A stretch of DNA of 42,731 bases from an uncultured Eubacteriales bacterium (GTDB lineage Bacteria; Bacillota; Clostridia; Christensenellales; UBA1242): contig CAPRTS010000008.1 of assembly GCA_948695535.1 (NCBI GenBank), forward strand, positions 1 to 42,731. Reading direction: 5' to 3'. The translations under genes and the position numbers were made by a program. Below are positions 1 to 6,578 of this stretch, piece after piece (the stretch's first letter is position 1; the number at the start of each line of letters is the position of its first letter). The notes under the pieces are model-generated. The model saw only the letters and a list, made by a program, of their open reading frames with translations, ran no database searches and was not told the DNA's origin.

Positions 1-2
1 CA

Positions 3-929
3 ATTATCCCCGACGGTAAGTTTACCGATAAAAACGTGGGTGAAAAGTCCGTGCCAGTCACGATTAGTTTGACCGGTAAGGACGCGGATAATTACGTGTT
101 AACCAATCCGGAATTAACCTTAACCGCCAACATCACCCCACGGACGGTAACGATAAAAAATATTGCCACGAAAGATAAAACCTACGACAGTACGCCGACA
201 GCCTTTTTGGATACCAGCAAGATTGATTACACTAACATCGTCGCCGGCGACGATTTAACGGTCGCGGTCACCGGCACCTTTACCCAAGTAACGGTTGGTA
301 CGGATATTCCCGTCACCTTAGACATCAAGTTGGTAGGCGACGATGCGGCCAATTACAAAATCGACTTAGAAAACAGTCAACAAGACACCACGGGCAACAT
401 TACCAAGCGTTTCATCACCGTGACGATAAACGACCAAACGGTCAAGGTCGGTGACGCGGTGAATTTGACCGCGCGGGTGACCAGTGGCAGTTTGGCGAAC
501 GGCGACAACGCCGACGACGTTTACACGTTAAGTATTGTCGCACCGGACGACGCAGATCCCGAATTTGACGTCAACAATTTGCTGGCCGGCGAGTACACAA
601 TTACCGGGGCAGTTGCCGATACTGACACGGCCAAGAACTATGACGTGAAGTTTGTCAACGGCAAATACACGGTATTGACCACAGAAGCGTGGGACGCGTT
701 GCAAACCAAGGACGACGAGAGTAAGGGCGACAATAACGCGTGGCTGGTAATCATTATTGTGATCGCGGTGGCGGCGTTCATTGGCGCCTTGGTCGGCATT
801 GGCCTAGTCTTGCGCAGTCACGACCGCACCCCAAAACCGGTTAAGGAAAGGCCAAATAAAATTGATAAAGCGACAAAAACTGATGCCGGACTGACATCTG
901 GTAAAAATGCTCAACCGCAAGCCGAATAA
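3..929 (+). CDS. C-terminal part of a YDG-repeat cell-surface protein (5' end outside window)
   Basis: The frame is open to the left edge, so only the C-terminal ~308 residues are present. They contain repeats of the YDG type (for example KDKTYDSTPTA, followed by a 'GDDAANYKI' segment), which are stalk-like beta domains of large secreted bacterial surface proteins. Near the C-terminus a ~23-residue hydrophobic segment (AWLVIIIVIAVAAF onward) is followed by a basic, Lys/Pro-rich tail of ~40 residues. This suggests membrane anchoring with a cytoplasmic tail; no LPXTG sortase motif is visible. Likely role is an adhesin or envelope protein; the ligand cannot be inferred. The GTG at 36 is an internal codon, not a credible start. 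Confidence 0.75.
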   Translation: MIPDGKFTDKNVGEKSVPVTISLTGKDADNYVLTNPELTLTANITPRTVTIKNIATKDKTYDSTPTAFLDTSKIDYTNIVAGDDLTVAVTGTFTQVTVGTDIPVTLDIKLVGDDAANYKIDLENSQQDTTGNITKRFITVTINDQTVKVGDAVNLTARVTSGSLANGDNADDVYTLSIVAPDDADPEFDVNNLLAGEYTITGAVADTDTAKNYDVKFVNGKYTVLTTEAWDALQTKDDESKGDNNAWLVIIIVIAVAAFIGALVGIGLVLRSHDRTPKPVKERPNKIDKATKTDAGLTSGKNAQPQAE

Positions 930-1046
930 CTAATACAAAGATTAATCGTGGCACCAAACGTGATAAATTTGGTCAAAAATTTGCCCGCAGGGTATTGCTT
1001 ATTGATGATCTTTGCTGTATGCTGTAAAAAAACAAAGGAGTAAATA

Positions 1047-1334
1047 ATGAAAAAACTTAAAACTTTTACCTACGAGGCGCAAGTGGCTTTGGTCGGTGGC
1101 AGTGAATTTGCTTCGCGTAAAGCCGAAAGACAAGCGATTGCTTTGCTTCGTCAAGACGTTAAAGACTTCCGTTTGAGTGTACGTGAAATTGCCGGACTGT
1201 GTCGCACTAACCACATTTTCCCGCACGACCTGTTCCCCAAGAATCCTGCACTGGCGGAGCAAGTTATTGCCGAATTGGTACGGCAACAAGACGAACGTTA
1301 CCGCAAATTTGTTGGCGACGAACGCGTTAAGTAA
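1047..1334 (+). CDS. small protein of unknown function
   Basis: This 95-residue protein has a good Shine-Dalgarno (AAAGGAG, 7 nt before ATG). It is mainly helical, basic and Arg-rich, with no signal peptide or membrane segment. I do not recognise the family. The middle (VREIAGLCRTNHIFPHDLF) and the charged C-terminus (RQQDERYRKF) look like an ordinary cytosolic fold. It stands alone between the surface-protein gene and tRNA-Pro, with an A/T-rich upstream region that could hold its promoter. An overlapping minus-strand frame (999-1289) lacks an RBS and is treated as a shadow. Confidence 0.6.
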   Translation: MKKLKTFTYEAQVALVGGSEFASRKAERQAIALLRQDVKDFRLSVREIAGLCRTNHIFPHDLFPKNPALAEQVIAELVRQQDERYRKFVGDERVK

Positions 1335-1380
1335 AACTCACTGCTTGCCAATTCGCGGCGTTAATAATATAATAAAACAT

Positions 1381-1455
1381 CGGGGATTGGCGCAGGGGTA
1401 GCGCGCTTGTTTTGGGAGCAAGAGGCCGTGAGTTCAAATCCCACATCCCCGACCA
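1381..1455 (+). tRNA. tRNA-Pro (anticodon TGG), CCA encoded
   Basis: The acceptor stem CGGGGAT pairs with ATCCCCG. The anticodon stem CTTGT/GCAAG encloses the loop TTTGGGA, giving anticodon TGG (Pro). The T-arm contains GTTCAAATC, and an A discriminator is followed by an encoded CCA. A Rho-independent terminator follows at once. Confidence 0.93.
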
Positions 1456-1482
1456 AAAAGCCGGCATTGTGCCGACTTTTTT
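1456..1482 (+). terminator. Rho-independent terminator of tRNA-Pro
   Basis: CGGCA ttg TGCCG forms the stem. It is extended past one mismatch by AAAAG/CTTTT and ends in a T run. Confidence 0.8.
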
Positions 1483-1491
1483 GTTTGGGGA

Positions 1492-1520
1492 TTGCAATCA
1501 AGTAATTGGTGTGATATTAG
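1492..1520 (+). promoter_or_regulatory. promoter of the 1529 gene
   Basis: TTGCAA, 17-nt spacer, TATTAG. The ATG at 1529 lies 8 nt after the -10, which fits a leaderless start. Confidence 0.45.
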
Positions 1521-1528
1521 AAATGATA

Positions 1529-2104
1529 ATGGACAAGAATATTGAACAAGTCTGCAAAGTGGAAGCAATTCTCAACACGCTGTCAAAAGATTTACCTATT
1601 CCTCAATTTTACGGTTTGGATAATGAACCGGCACATGATGAGTACAATGGACAAATCGGTAAGGATCTTACTTTTAACTATCAACGTTGGAACCGTATGG
1701 CCGGTGCTTTTGATAATTGTGCGGTGCAGTTACTGGCCAAAGGTAAAAACTTGGCGACGATTACGAAAAAGCGTTATGTTACGGCGCTGATTGCGGAGCG
1801 GGGAGAACAAATTGACGTCAAAACGGGTGATACGACCATGATTACGGTCACTTCGGCTGCGGGGCAGAAACACCCCGCTTTGGTGACGACGGTGCAAGTT
1901 CCCCAAGCCGATAACGGCAAAAATAAAGTAACCAAAGTCATGGTGGTGCATCACGCCGCCACGGAAACGGCCACGGCGGTAATTGACCAAATTTACGATG
2001 CAGTGGTAAGTAACACCAAAAGGCAAGACAGGCAAAAATTTAGCAAACTGAATATTGCCAGCAAGGCGACGGCTTTGACCGCCGACAGTAGTCGCGAACT
2101 TTAA
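1529..2104 (+). CDS. hypothetical cytosolic protein, 191 aa
   Basis: The reading frame extends upstream into the tRNA, which cannot be coding. I chose ATG 1529 because a -35/-10 pair (1492-1520) ends 8 nt before it and no Shine-Dalgarno serves the ATG at 1523. The protein has no signal peptide or TM segment. An N-terminal helical part (residues 1-75) precedes a beta-rich centre (TTMITVTSAAGQKHPALVTTVQV) and a helical C-terminus. I recognise no family or catalytic motif. Confidence 0.6.
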   Translation: MDKNIEQVCKVEAILNTLSKDLPIPQFYGLDNEPAHDEYNGQIGKDLTFNYQRWNRMAGAFDNCAVQLLAKGKNLATITKKRYVTALIAERGEQIDVKTGDTTMITVTSAAGQKHPALVTTVQVPQADNGKNKVTKVMVVHHAATETATAVIDQIYDAVVSNTKRQDRQKFSKLNIASKATALTADSSREL

Positions 2105-2128
2105 GCTAAACAGTACACGACCGGAAGG

Positions 2129-2157
2129 TTGGCAAAAGTCAAGATTGATTGTATAGA
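2129..2157 (+). promoter_or_regulatory. promoter of the Nudix gene
   Basis: TTGGCA, 17 nt, TATAGA; the ATG follows 8 nt after the -10. No Shine-Dalgarno is present, which suggests a leaderless mRNA. Confidence 0.5.
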
Positions 2158-2165
2158 TATACTGT

Positions 2166-2627
2166 ATGGATTTTTATTCTTATTTGCTGAATAAGGCTAA
2201 ACAAGATGGTGTGCAAAAAATAGTGGCGGGCGGGATCGTGCTTAACGAGCGCCGGGAAATATTGGTCATGACCCGTAAACCGGATGACTTCTTAGGTGGT
2301 ATTGACGAATTGCCCAGTGGCCATTTAGAAAAAGGGGAAACTATTGAGCAAGGTATGCGCCGGGAAATCAAGGAAGAAACCGGTATGGACATTTTGCGCA
2401 TTGAAAGTTATTTGGATTATTTCGATTACTCTTCGCGCAGTGGTAAAAAGACGCGACAATTCAATTTTGTCATTATTCCTACGGATTGTTCGCGGGTGGC
2501 TTTGACCGAGCATACCGCTTATCAGTGGCAAACCCCGTCCCAAGCGCTGGCTAATCCCAAAATCACGGACGCAGTAAAAAATTGTCTGCAAATTTTTAAC
2601 GCTAACGAAATTTATAAAAAGGGTTAA
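2166..2627 (+). CDS. Nudix hydrolase
   Basis: This 153-residue protein has a complete Nudix box at about residues 52-74: G-x5-E (GHLEKGE), seven residues, then REIKEETGM. The glutamates of REIKEE coordinate the divalent metal used to cleave a nucleoside diphosphate linked to another group. The substrate cannot be told from sequence; the size and layout fit small (d)NTP or ADP-sugar pyrophosphatases. The enzyme is cytosolic and the gene appears monocistronic. The start is supported by a -10 box 8 nt upstream, with no Shine-Dalgarno. Confidence 0.9.
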   Translation: MDFYSYLLNKAKQDGVQKIVAGGIVLNERREILVMTRKPDDFLGGIDELPSGHLEKGETIEQGMRREIKEETGMDILRIESYLDYFDYSSRSGKKTRQFNFVIIPTDCSRVALTEHTAYQWQTPSQALANPKITDAVKNCLQIFNANEIYKKG

Positions 2628-2687
2628 AATTAACGTTGAACTAAGTAAGACGGCGGTGTAAAAAGTTGGGTCACTTAATTATAGGTA

Positions 2688-2719
2688 TTGACTTTTTGTG
2701 TGGGGGGGGGGGGTAGACT
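2688..2719 (+). promoter_or_regulatory. candidate promoter with a 12-G tract in the spacer
   Basis: TTGACT (2688-2693) and TAGACT (2714-2719) are separated by 20 nt, of which 2702-2713 are twelve consecutive G. Slippage in the tract would change the spacer length. The downstream gene starts at 2762 with its own Shine-Dalgarno. Confidence 0.4.
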
Positions 2720-2761
2720 GTACTCAAATATACCTTAAATAGGTAATAAAAGGAGAAAATT

Positions 2762-3067
2762 ATGGTAAACGATATGGAACAAAAAGCAAAATTAAAAACC
2801 TTAAATGTTGGTGCAAAAGTTAAGGTGAAACTGAGTGATTATCAACTTTATAAGTTAGCATATAACAAGGAGCCTGTTGAACGCCCGACGGAAGAGATCA
2901 AACAAGAAATAATCAATAACCATGTGGACAAGGATGGCTACCTTACCATATCTTTATGGGAACTCGCACACTATGCTGGTAAAAGTATGCCAGAAGAAAT
3001 TTTGATTAACGCAGACGACTTACAAGAACAACAAACTAAGTCGACTGAACCCGAACGCGAACGGTAA
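2762..3067 (+). CDS. hypothetical protein, 101 aa, behind a poly-G promoter
   Basis: The start ATG is preceded by AAAAGGAG. The product is a charged soluble protein. A Lys-rich N-terminus (KLKTLNVGAKVKVKLSDYQ) leads to a short helical region (PTEEIKQEIINNHV), then a segment resembling a small winged or HTH fold (DGYLTISLWELAHYAGK), and an acidic tail. I do not recognise the family. It is a single gene ending in a strong terminator. Its interest lies in the homopolymeric G tract of its putative promoter, which may make expression phase variable. Confidence 0.6.
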   Translation: MVNDMEQKAKLKTLNVGAKVKVKLSDYQLYKLAYNKEPVERPTEEIKQEIINNHVDKDGYLTISLWELAHYAGKSMPEEILINADDLQEQQTKSTEPERER

Positions 3068-3085
3068 TTGACTTGCGACAGCGAT

Positions 3086-3116
3086 AAAAAGGGACGGCGA
3101 GCGACCGTCCTTTTTT
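3086..3116 (+). terminator. Rho-independent terminator
   Basis: GGACGG / CCGTCC stem with a 7-nt loop, an A-run before it and TTTTTT after it. Confidence 0.85.
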
Positions 3117-3190
3117 GTGATGTGGGTAGAGTAATACCTGTCGTGCGCAAACACAGCGGTATCGCCAATTCAACAAACAAAATTTATTGA

Positions 3191-3234
3191 TTATCGATAA
3201 AAATTATTGACAAACGATAATTTTATGCTATAAT
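3191..3234 (+). promoter_or_regulatory. promoter and probable operator of the DUF2975/HTH pair
   Basis: TTGACA (3207-3212), 16-nt spacer, TATAAT (3229-3234). The palindrome TTATCGATAA (3191-3200) precedes it, and a second CGATAA half-site lies in the spacer (3215-3220), so TTATCG..CGATAA flanks the -35. This is a plausible binding site for the HTH regulator encoded second in the operon (inference). Confidence 0.65.
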
Positions 3235-3275
3235 CTTTTTCGTTAGCCGTTAAAGGCAATTAAAAGGAGAAAAAA

Positions 3276-3767
3276 ATGGAAAAACAAAAAAAATTGGTCA
3301 AGGTGGCCAAAGTGGGGTACATCGTCAGCAAGGTGGCGTATATCTTGGCGTGCGTGGTTTGCACCGCGGCGGTGGTGTTGGCGGTGGTGTTACCGTTGAC
3401 CGTCAAAGACAACGCGATTCCGCCAATGCAGTTTTGTGCCATGTTCGTGGACTTAGCGTTGGTGGCGTTCTTCGCGATTGGTATCTTGTGGAACGCGGAA
3501 CAATGGTGCAAAGCGATTATGGATACTGGTTCGCCGTTCACCCCGCAGTTGCCGAAGTACCTGCGTAAAATGGGAATTACCACGATTTTGGCATCAACCG
3601 TGCCGGCTATCGTGGCCACCGCGATTGTACAGTCAGCCATCCGCGACAGTGAATTAGTGTTCAACGTTGGCGTGGGCGGGATTCTGTGTGGAATCATTTT
3701 GCTTTTTGGTAGCGTCTTTTTCCAATATGGTGCTAAACTACAACAGTCCAACGACGAAACCTTATGA
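3276..3767 (+). CDS. DUF2975-type four-TM membrane protein
   Basis: This 163-residue protein has four hydrophobic segments, at about residues 12-40, 45-68, 98-122 and 130-152. The size, layout and tight coupling to a YozG-type HTH gene match the DUF2975 family, whose members are commonly paired with small Cro/CI-like regulators. The biochemical role is unknown. Its stop codon overlaps the next ATG (ATGA), implying translational coupling. The start has AAAAGGAG, and a strong promoter lies upstream. Confidence 0.75.
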   Translation: MEKQKKLVKVAKVGYIVSKVAYILACVVCTAAVVLAVVLPLTVKDNAIPPMQFCAMFVDLALVAFFAIGILWNAEQWCKAIMDTGSPFTPQLPKYLRKMGITTILASTVPAIVATAIVQSAIRDSELVFNVGVGGILCGIILLFGSVFFQYGAKLQQSNDETL

Positions 3768-3973
3768 TCACACTCAATCTCGATAAAATCATGAAAGTAA
3801 AAGGCGTGCGGCTGAAAGACTTGGCGGCCAAGATTGGTTTGACCAACGCAAACTTATCGAACATTAAGACGGGCAAAATTTCGGCCATTCGCTTTTCCAC
3901 ATTGAACGCCTTGTGTCAAGAGTTGGATTGCCAACCTGCCGACCTGCTGGCGTACGTCCCCGACGCGGAGTAA
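3764..3973 (+). CDS. small Cro/CI-family HTH regulator (YozG-like)
   Basis: This 69-residue protein is essentially one helix-turn-helix domain: 'VRLKDLAAKIGLTNANLS' gives helices 2-3, followed by 'IRFSTLNALCQELDCQPADLL', the typical second half of the XRE fold. It overlaps the upstream DUF2975 gene by 4 nt, so the two form one unit. It probably autoregulates through the TTATCGATAA sites near 3191-3220 (inference). An efficient terminator follows. Confidence 0.88.
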   Translation: MITLNLDKIMKVKGVRLKDLAAKIGLTNANLSNIKTGKISAIRFSTLNALCQELDCQPADLLAYVPDAE

Positions 3974-3991
3974 CTGCCATTAAGCCAAATT

Positions 3992-4018
3992 AAAAGCACC
4001 CCAGACAGGTGCTTTTTT
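3992..4018 (+). terminator. Rho-independent terminator
   Basis: AAAAGCACC / GGTGCTTTT stem, 7-nt loop, T6 run. Confidence 0.85.
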
Positions 4019-4050
4019 GGTTGGTGTGCGGCAAATTATTGGTGACGGGG

Positions 4051-4941
4051 TCACAGCGCTTGGGTGGGTTCGTTGGCAAAAGCGCCCACCAAAAGCGGTT
4101 CGGCTTCGGCCGGGGCGGCAGTTTGGTCAAGGGGAGCAGTGCCATTAATCGTGTTCAATAAGTTGCCAATTTCGGCGGGGGTCAAGAGGTCATGGTTGCG
4201 TACCGTTAATTGGTCAAGCGCAATGCTTTTCAATTCGGTTTGCACTATGTTTAATAATTGTTCCTGTACTTGGCCGGCTTGGCGGTAAATGTGAACAATA
4301 TTGTTGTAAGTCATTTTGGGTACCGCTTGGTTAGTGGTGCGTAATTTCTCGATCGCCGGCAAGGCGGCGTCAAAACCACTGCGCCCGTAAATGGCGTTGC
4401 ACATGGGGCTGATAACTTTGTGTTCCTCAATGTAGTCCGGGTTGGCTTCGACCGCGGCCTTGTTTTCCGCCATGGGTTTACGCCATTTTTTATAACTAGC
4501 GTCGGAAGCCAGTTTCAAGTCGTAAGTTTCGTAGGTGTGAAACTGTACTTCGCAGTTAATTCCGGCCACTTGGGTGTGCAAATGGAAAGCTTTATAGGTG
4601 TCGCGGTTGTGCACCGAAATTTCGCCACCTAAACGGTTGCGCACGGTTTCAATCAAAAGCGGTGCATCTTGGAAATCGGCCATTAAAACCCCACAACGAG
4701 CATAGTCGCGCAGTAAATTAAAGATTTCGGCTTCGTGACCATTGATATAGTCGTGGTCAATGTTTTCTTCGCTCATTTTGCGCCAAATTTTGCCGACCAA
4801 TTCGCCCAAATCTTTTTGGTCGGGGTTAACGACTTCAAAAGGCCCCGCCACAGTATGAGGCAAAGTGACCGGGCGAATGTCAAAACGACTGCAAAAATCA
4901 GCAACTAACGCTTGCGAGTTAAGGTGGTTATTAGGTTCCAT
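4051..4941 (-). CDS. RelA/SpoT-like nucleotidyltransferase-domain protein
   Basis: This 296-residue cytosolic protein has a central region (about 75-160) resembling the (p)ppGpp synthetase fold: 'DYARCGVLMADFQD', then 'TYKAFHLHTQVAG' and 'CEVQFHT', the last matching the ExQ strand motif of RelA/SpoT-like transferases. There is no HD hydrolase or TGS domain. The synthetase motif is distant, so alarmone synthesis is not assured; a toxin-like or regulatory member of the fold is equally possible. The C-terminal third is helical with an Ala/Pro-rich tail. The mRNA leader carries a hairpin abutting the Shine-Dalgarno. Confidence 0.45.
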   Translation of the reverse strand: MEPNNHLNSQALVADFCSRFDIRPVTLPHTVAGPFEVVNPDQKDLGELVGKIWRKMSEENIDHDYINGHEAEIFNLLRDYARCGVLMADFQDAPLLIETVRNRLGGEISVHNRDTYKAFHLHTQVAGINCEVQFHTYETYDLKLASDASYKKWRKPMAENKAAVEANPDYIEEHKVISPMCNAIYGRSGFDAALPAIEKLRTTNQAVPKMTYNNIVHIYRQAGQVQEQLLNIVQTELKSIALDQLTVRNHDLLTPAEIGNLLNTINGTAPLDQTAAPAEAEPLLVGAFANEPTQAL

Positions 4942-4952
4942 GATAAATGATA

Positions 4953-5024
4953 CTCCTCTTTACCGGCGGGTAGGCCGGTAATTATATAAATATTTTATTT
5001 TAACACACTTTTAGTTTATGTCAA
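4953..5024 (-). promoter_or_regulatory. promoter and leader hairpin of the RelA/SpoT-like gene
   Basis: On the minus strand, TTGACA (5024-5019), 16 nt, TAAAAT (5002-4997). The leader then has an 8-bp hairpin (TTACCGGC / GCCGGTAA, 4981-4960) whose 3' arm touches the Shine-Dalgarno AGAGGAG (4959-4953). Confidence 0.6.
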
Positions 5025-5037
5025 GTAAGCGGGTAAG

Positions 5038-5066
5038 TTGCGGGTAGCGGGAAATAATGCTATTAT
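5038..5066 (+). promoter_or_regulatory. promoter of the Y-family polymerase gene
   Basis: TTGCGG, 17-nt spacer, TATTAT. It overlaps the upstream in-frame TTG and ATG codons, so translation should begin later, at 5086. Confidence 0.5.
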
Positions 5067-5085
5067 GACCTTTGGTTGGAAAAAT

Positions 5086-6375
5086 ATGTTTGATATTCGG
5101 GAAAAAGCCAAAGGCGAACGCGTAATTTTGCATTGTGATTTGAACAACTTTTTTGCGTCGGTCGCAATTAAACAAGACCCCCGTTTGCGGGGTAAGTGCG
5201 TGGCGGTTTGTGGTAACCCAGCGTTACGTAAGGGTATAGTATTGGCCAAAAGTGAAACCGCAAAAAAAATGGGTGTTAAAACGGGAATGGCGATTTGGCA
5301 AGCGCGGCAGGTTTGTCCGGACTTAGTAGTGGTCGGGACGGACTATGCGACGTATACACAGTACAGCAAACAAGTGCAAGCCATTTATTACCGTTTTACT
5401 AACCAAGTCGAGAGCTTTGGTATTGATGAATGTTGGTTAGACGTAACGGGCAGTCAAAGGTTGTTTGGTGATGGTGTCACGATCGCTAACCAAATTCGTT
5501 GTGCGGTTAAAGCCGAAACCGGCTTGACGATTTCGGTCGGGGTAGCGGATAACAAAACTTACGCGAAATTAGGTAGCGATTTGGCTGCCCCCGACGCCGT
5601 AGTGGTAATTACTCGTGATAATTACCAGCAGTTAATTTATCCGTTACCACTGAGTAATTTACTGTTTGTCGGGAAAAAGACGCAGGCGTTGTTACAAAAA
5701 TTGAATGTGCACACCATTGGCGAATTGGCAGCTTACGACGTGGTGACCTTAAAAACATTTTTAGGGATTAACGCCGCAAAACTGATTGCTGCCGCCCGCG
5801 GGGAAGATTACAGCCCTGTCGCGGATTTCGATACCCATGAACCGCCGAAAAGCGTGGGTAACGGCACAACTTTGCCGTACGATTTAACTACGCGACGAGC
5901 CGTTATGCAAGTGTTGTACCTGTTAAGTGAAAAAGTTGCGTACCGTTTACGTCAAGCGGGCTATCAAGGTTATACGGTAACGGTTAGTGTAAAGGGTACG
6001 GATTTACTATGGACATCGGCACAACAAAGTTTACCACACCCCACTAACACGGTACCGACTTTGACCAATACCGCCTTAGTAATCTTTGACCAAATTTGGG
6101 GCGGTGGGCGAACTAATGTGACCCCGGTGCGGGCGTTACGGCTGGCGGTTTCGCGGTTAACGGCTCATACCCCGACGCAACTGGGATTGTTTGCGGACGA
6201 TAATGTAGAGAGTAAAAACCAAGCCTTGGCCACGGTATTCGCGCAAGTACGCAGCAAATATGGTACCGAACAAATCATGTTCGGGGGTACGGCCGCGACC
6301 TATCGCCAGTTAGGTTTTAAGTTGGACTTTTACGAGTGTGATGCGGTGCACGACGACGGGATTTTGCCCGAATAA
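5086..6375 (+). CDS. dinB: Y-family translesion DNA polymerase (DinB/UmuC-like)
   Basis: This 429-residue protein has the Y-family catalytic motifs: 'HCDLNNFFASV' near the N-terminus (first catalytic Asp) and 'SFGIDECWLDV' (Asp-Glu pair). 'SVGVADNKTYAKLGSDLAAP' (palm) and a helix-hairpin-helix thumb (LNVHTIGELAAYDVVTLKTFLG) follow, then a little-finger domain. Such enzymes copy past damaged bases. The start at 5086 is chosen because the more upstream ATG (5065) overlaps the -10 box and the chosen one gives the usual N-terminus. It ends 2 nt from the convergent tRNA-Cys. No LexA box is visible. Confidence 0.9.
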   Translation: MFDIREKAKGERVILHCDLNNFFASVAIKQDPRLRGKCVAVCGNPALRKGIVLAKSETAKKMGVKTGMAIWQARQVCPDLVVVGTDYATYTQYSKQVQAIYYRFTNQVESFGIDECWLDVTGSQRLFGDGVTIANQIRCAVKAETGLTISVGVADNKTYAKLGSDLAAPDAVVVITRDNYQQLIYPLPLSNLLFVGKKTQALLQKLNVHTIGELAAYDVVTLKTFLGINAAKLIAAARGEDYSPVADFDTHEPPKSVGNGTTLPYDLTTRRAVMQVLYLLSEKVAYRLRQAGYQGYTVTVSVKGTDLLWTSAQQSLPHPTNTVPTLTNTALVIFDQIWGGGRTNVTPVRALRLAVSRLTAHTPTQLGLFADDNVESKNQALATVFAQVRSKYGTEQIMFGGTAATYRQLGFKLDFYECDAVHDDGILPE

Positions 6376-6377
6376 TT

Positions 6378-6452
6378 TGGAGGCACGGGCCAGAATCGAA
6401 CTGGCGCATAACGGTTTTGCAGACCATCGCTTTTCCACTTAGCAACCGTGCC
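6378..6452 (-). tRNA. tRNA-Cys (anticodon GCA), CCA encoded
   Basis: Read on the minus strand, GGCACGG (5') pairs with CCGTGCC (3'). The anticodon loop CTGCAAA gives GCA, the T-arm has GTTCGATTC, and the 3' end is T-CCA. It converges on the polymerase gene. Confidence 0.93.
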
Positions 6453-6541
6453 ACAAGTTAATGTTTTATTATATACAACCGTCGTCGTTTTGGCAACCAC
6501 TATGTCGTTGTTAAGTGTTTCCACGATTTGGCGTGGGGGTA

Positions 6542-6571
6542 TTGTTTTTGGCGTGGGCGGTGTGGTAAAAT
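6542..6571 (+). promoter_or_regulatory. promoter of the 6579 gene
   Basis: TTGTTT, 18 nt, TAAAAT; ATG 7 nt after the -10 without a Shine-Dalgarno. Confidence 0.5.
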
Positions 6572-6578
6572 TACCCAA

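Noticed and set aside
999..1289. Minus-strand 96-residue frame opposite the 1047 gene
   Set aside because: No Shine-Dalgarno or promoter; the plus-strand gene has both.
5038..5085. Earlier TTG/ATG starts for the Y-family polymerase
   Set aside because: These codons coincide with the -35 and -10 elements, so they would not be within the mRNA.
1381..6452. tRNA-Pro or tRNA-Cys as the integration site of the element
   Set aside because: Both tRNA genes are intact and more than 9 kb from the element; no tRNA 3' fragment is visible near 15.4 or 37.3 kb.
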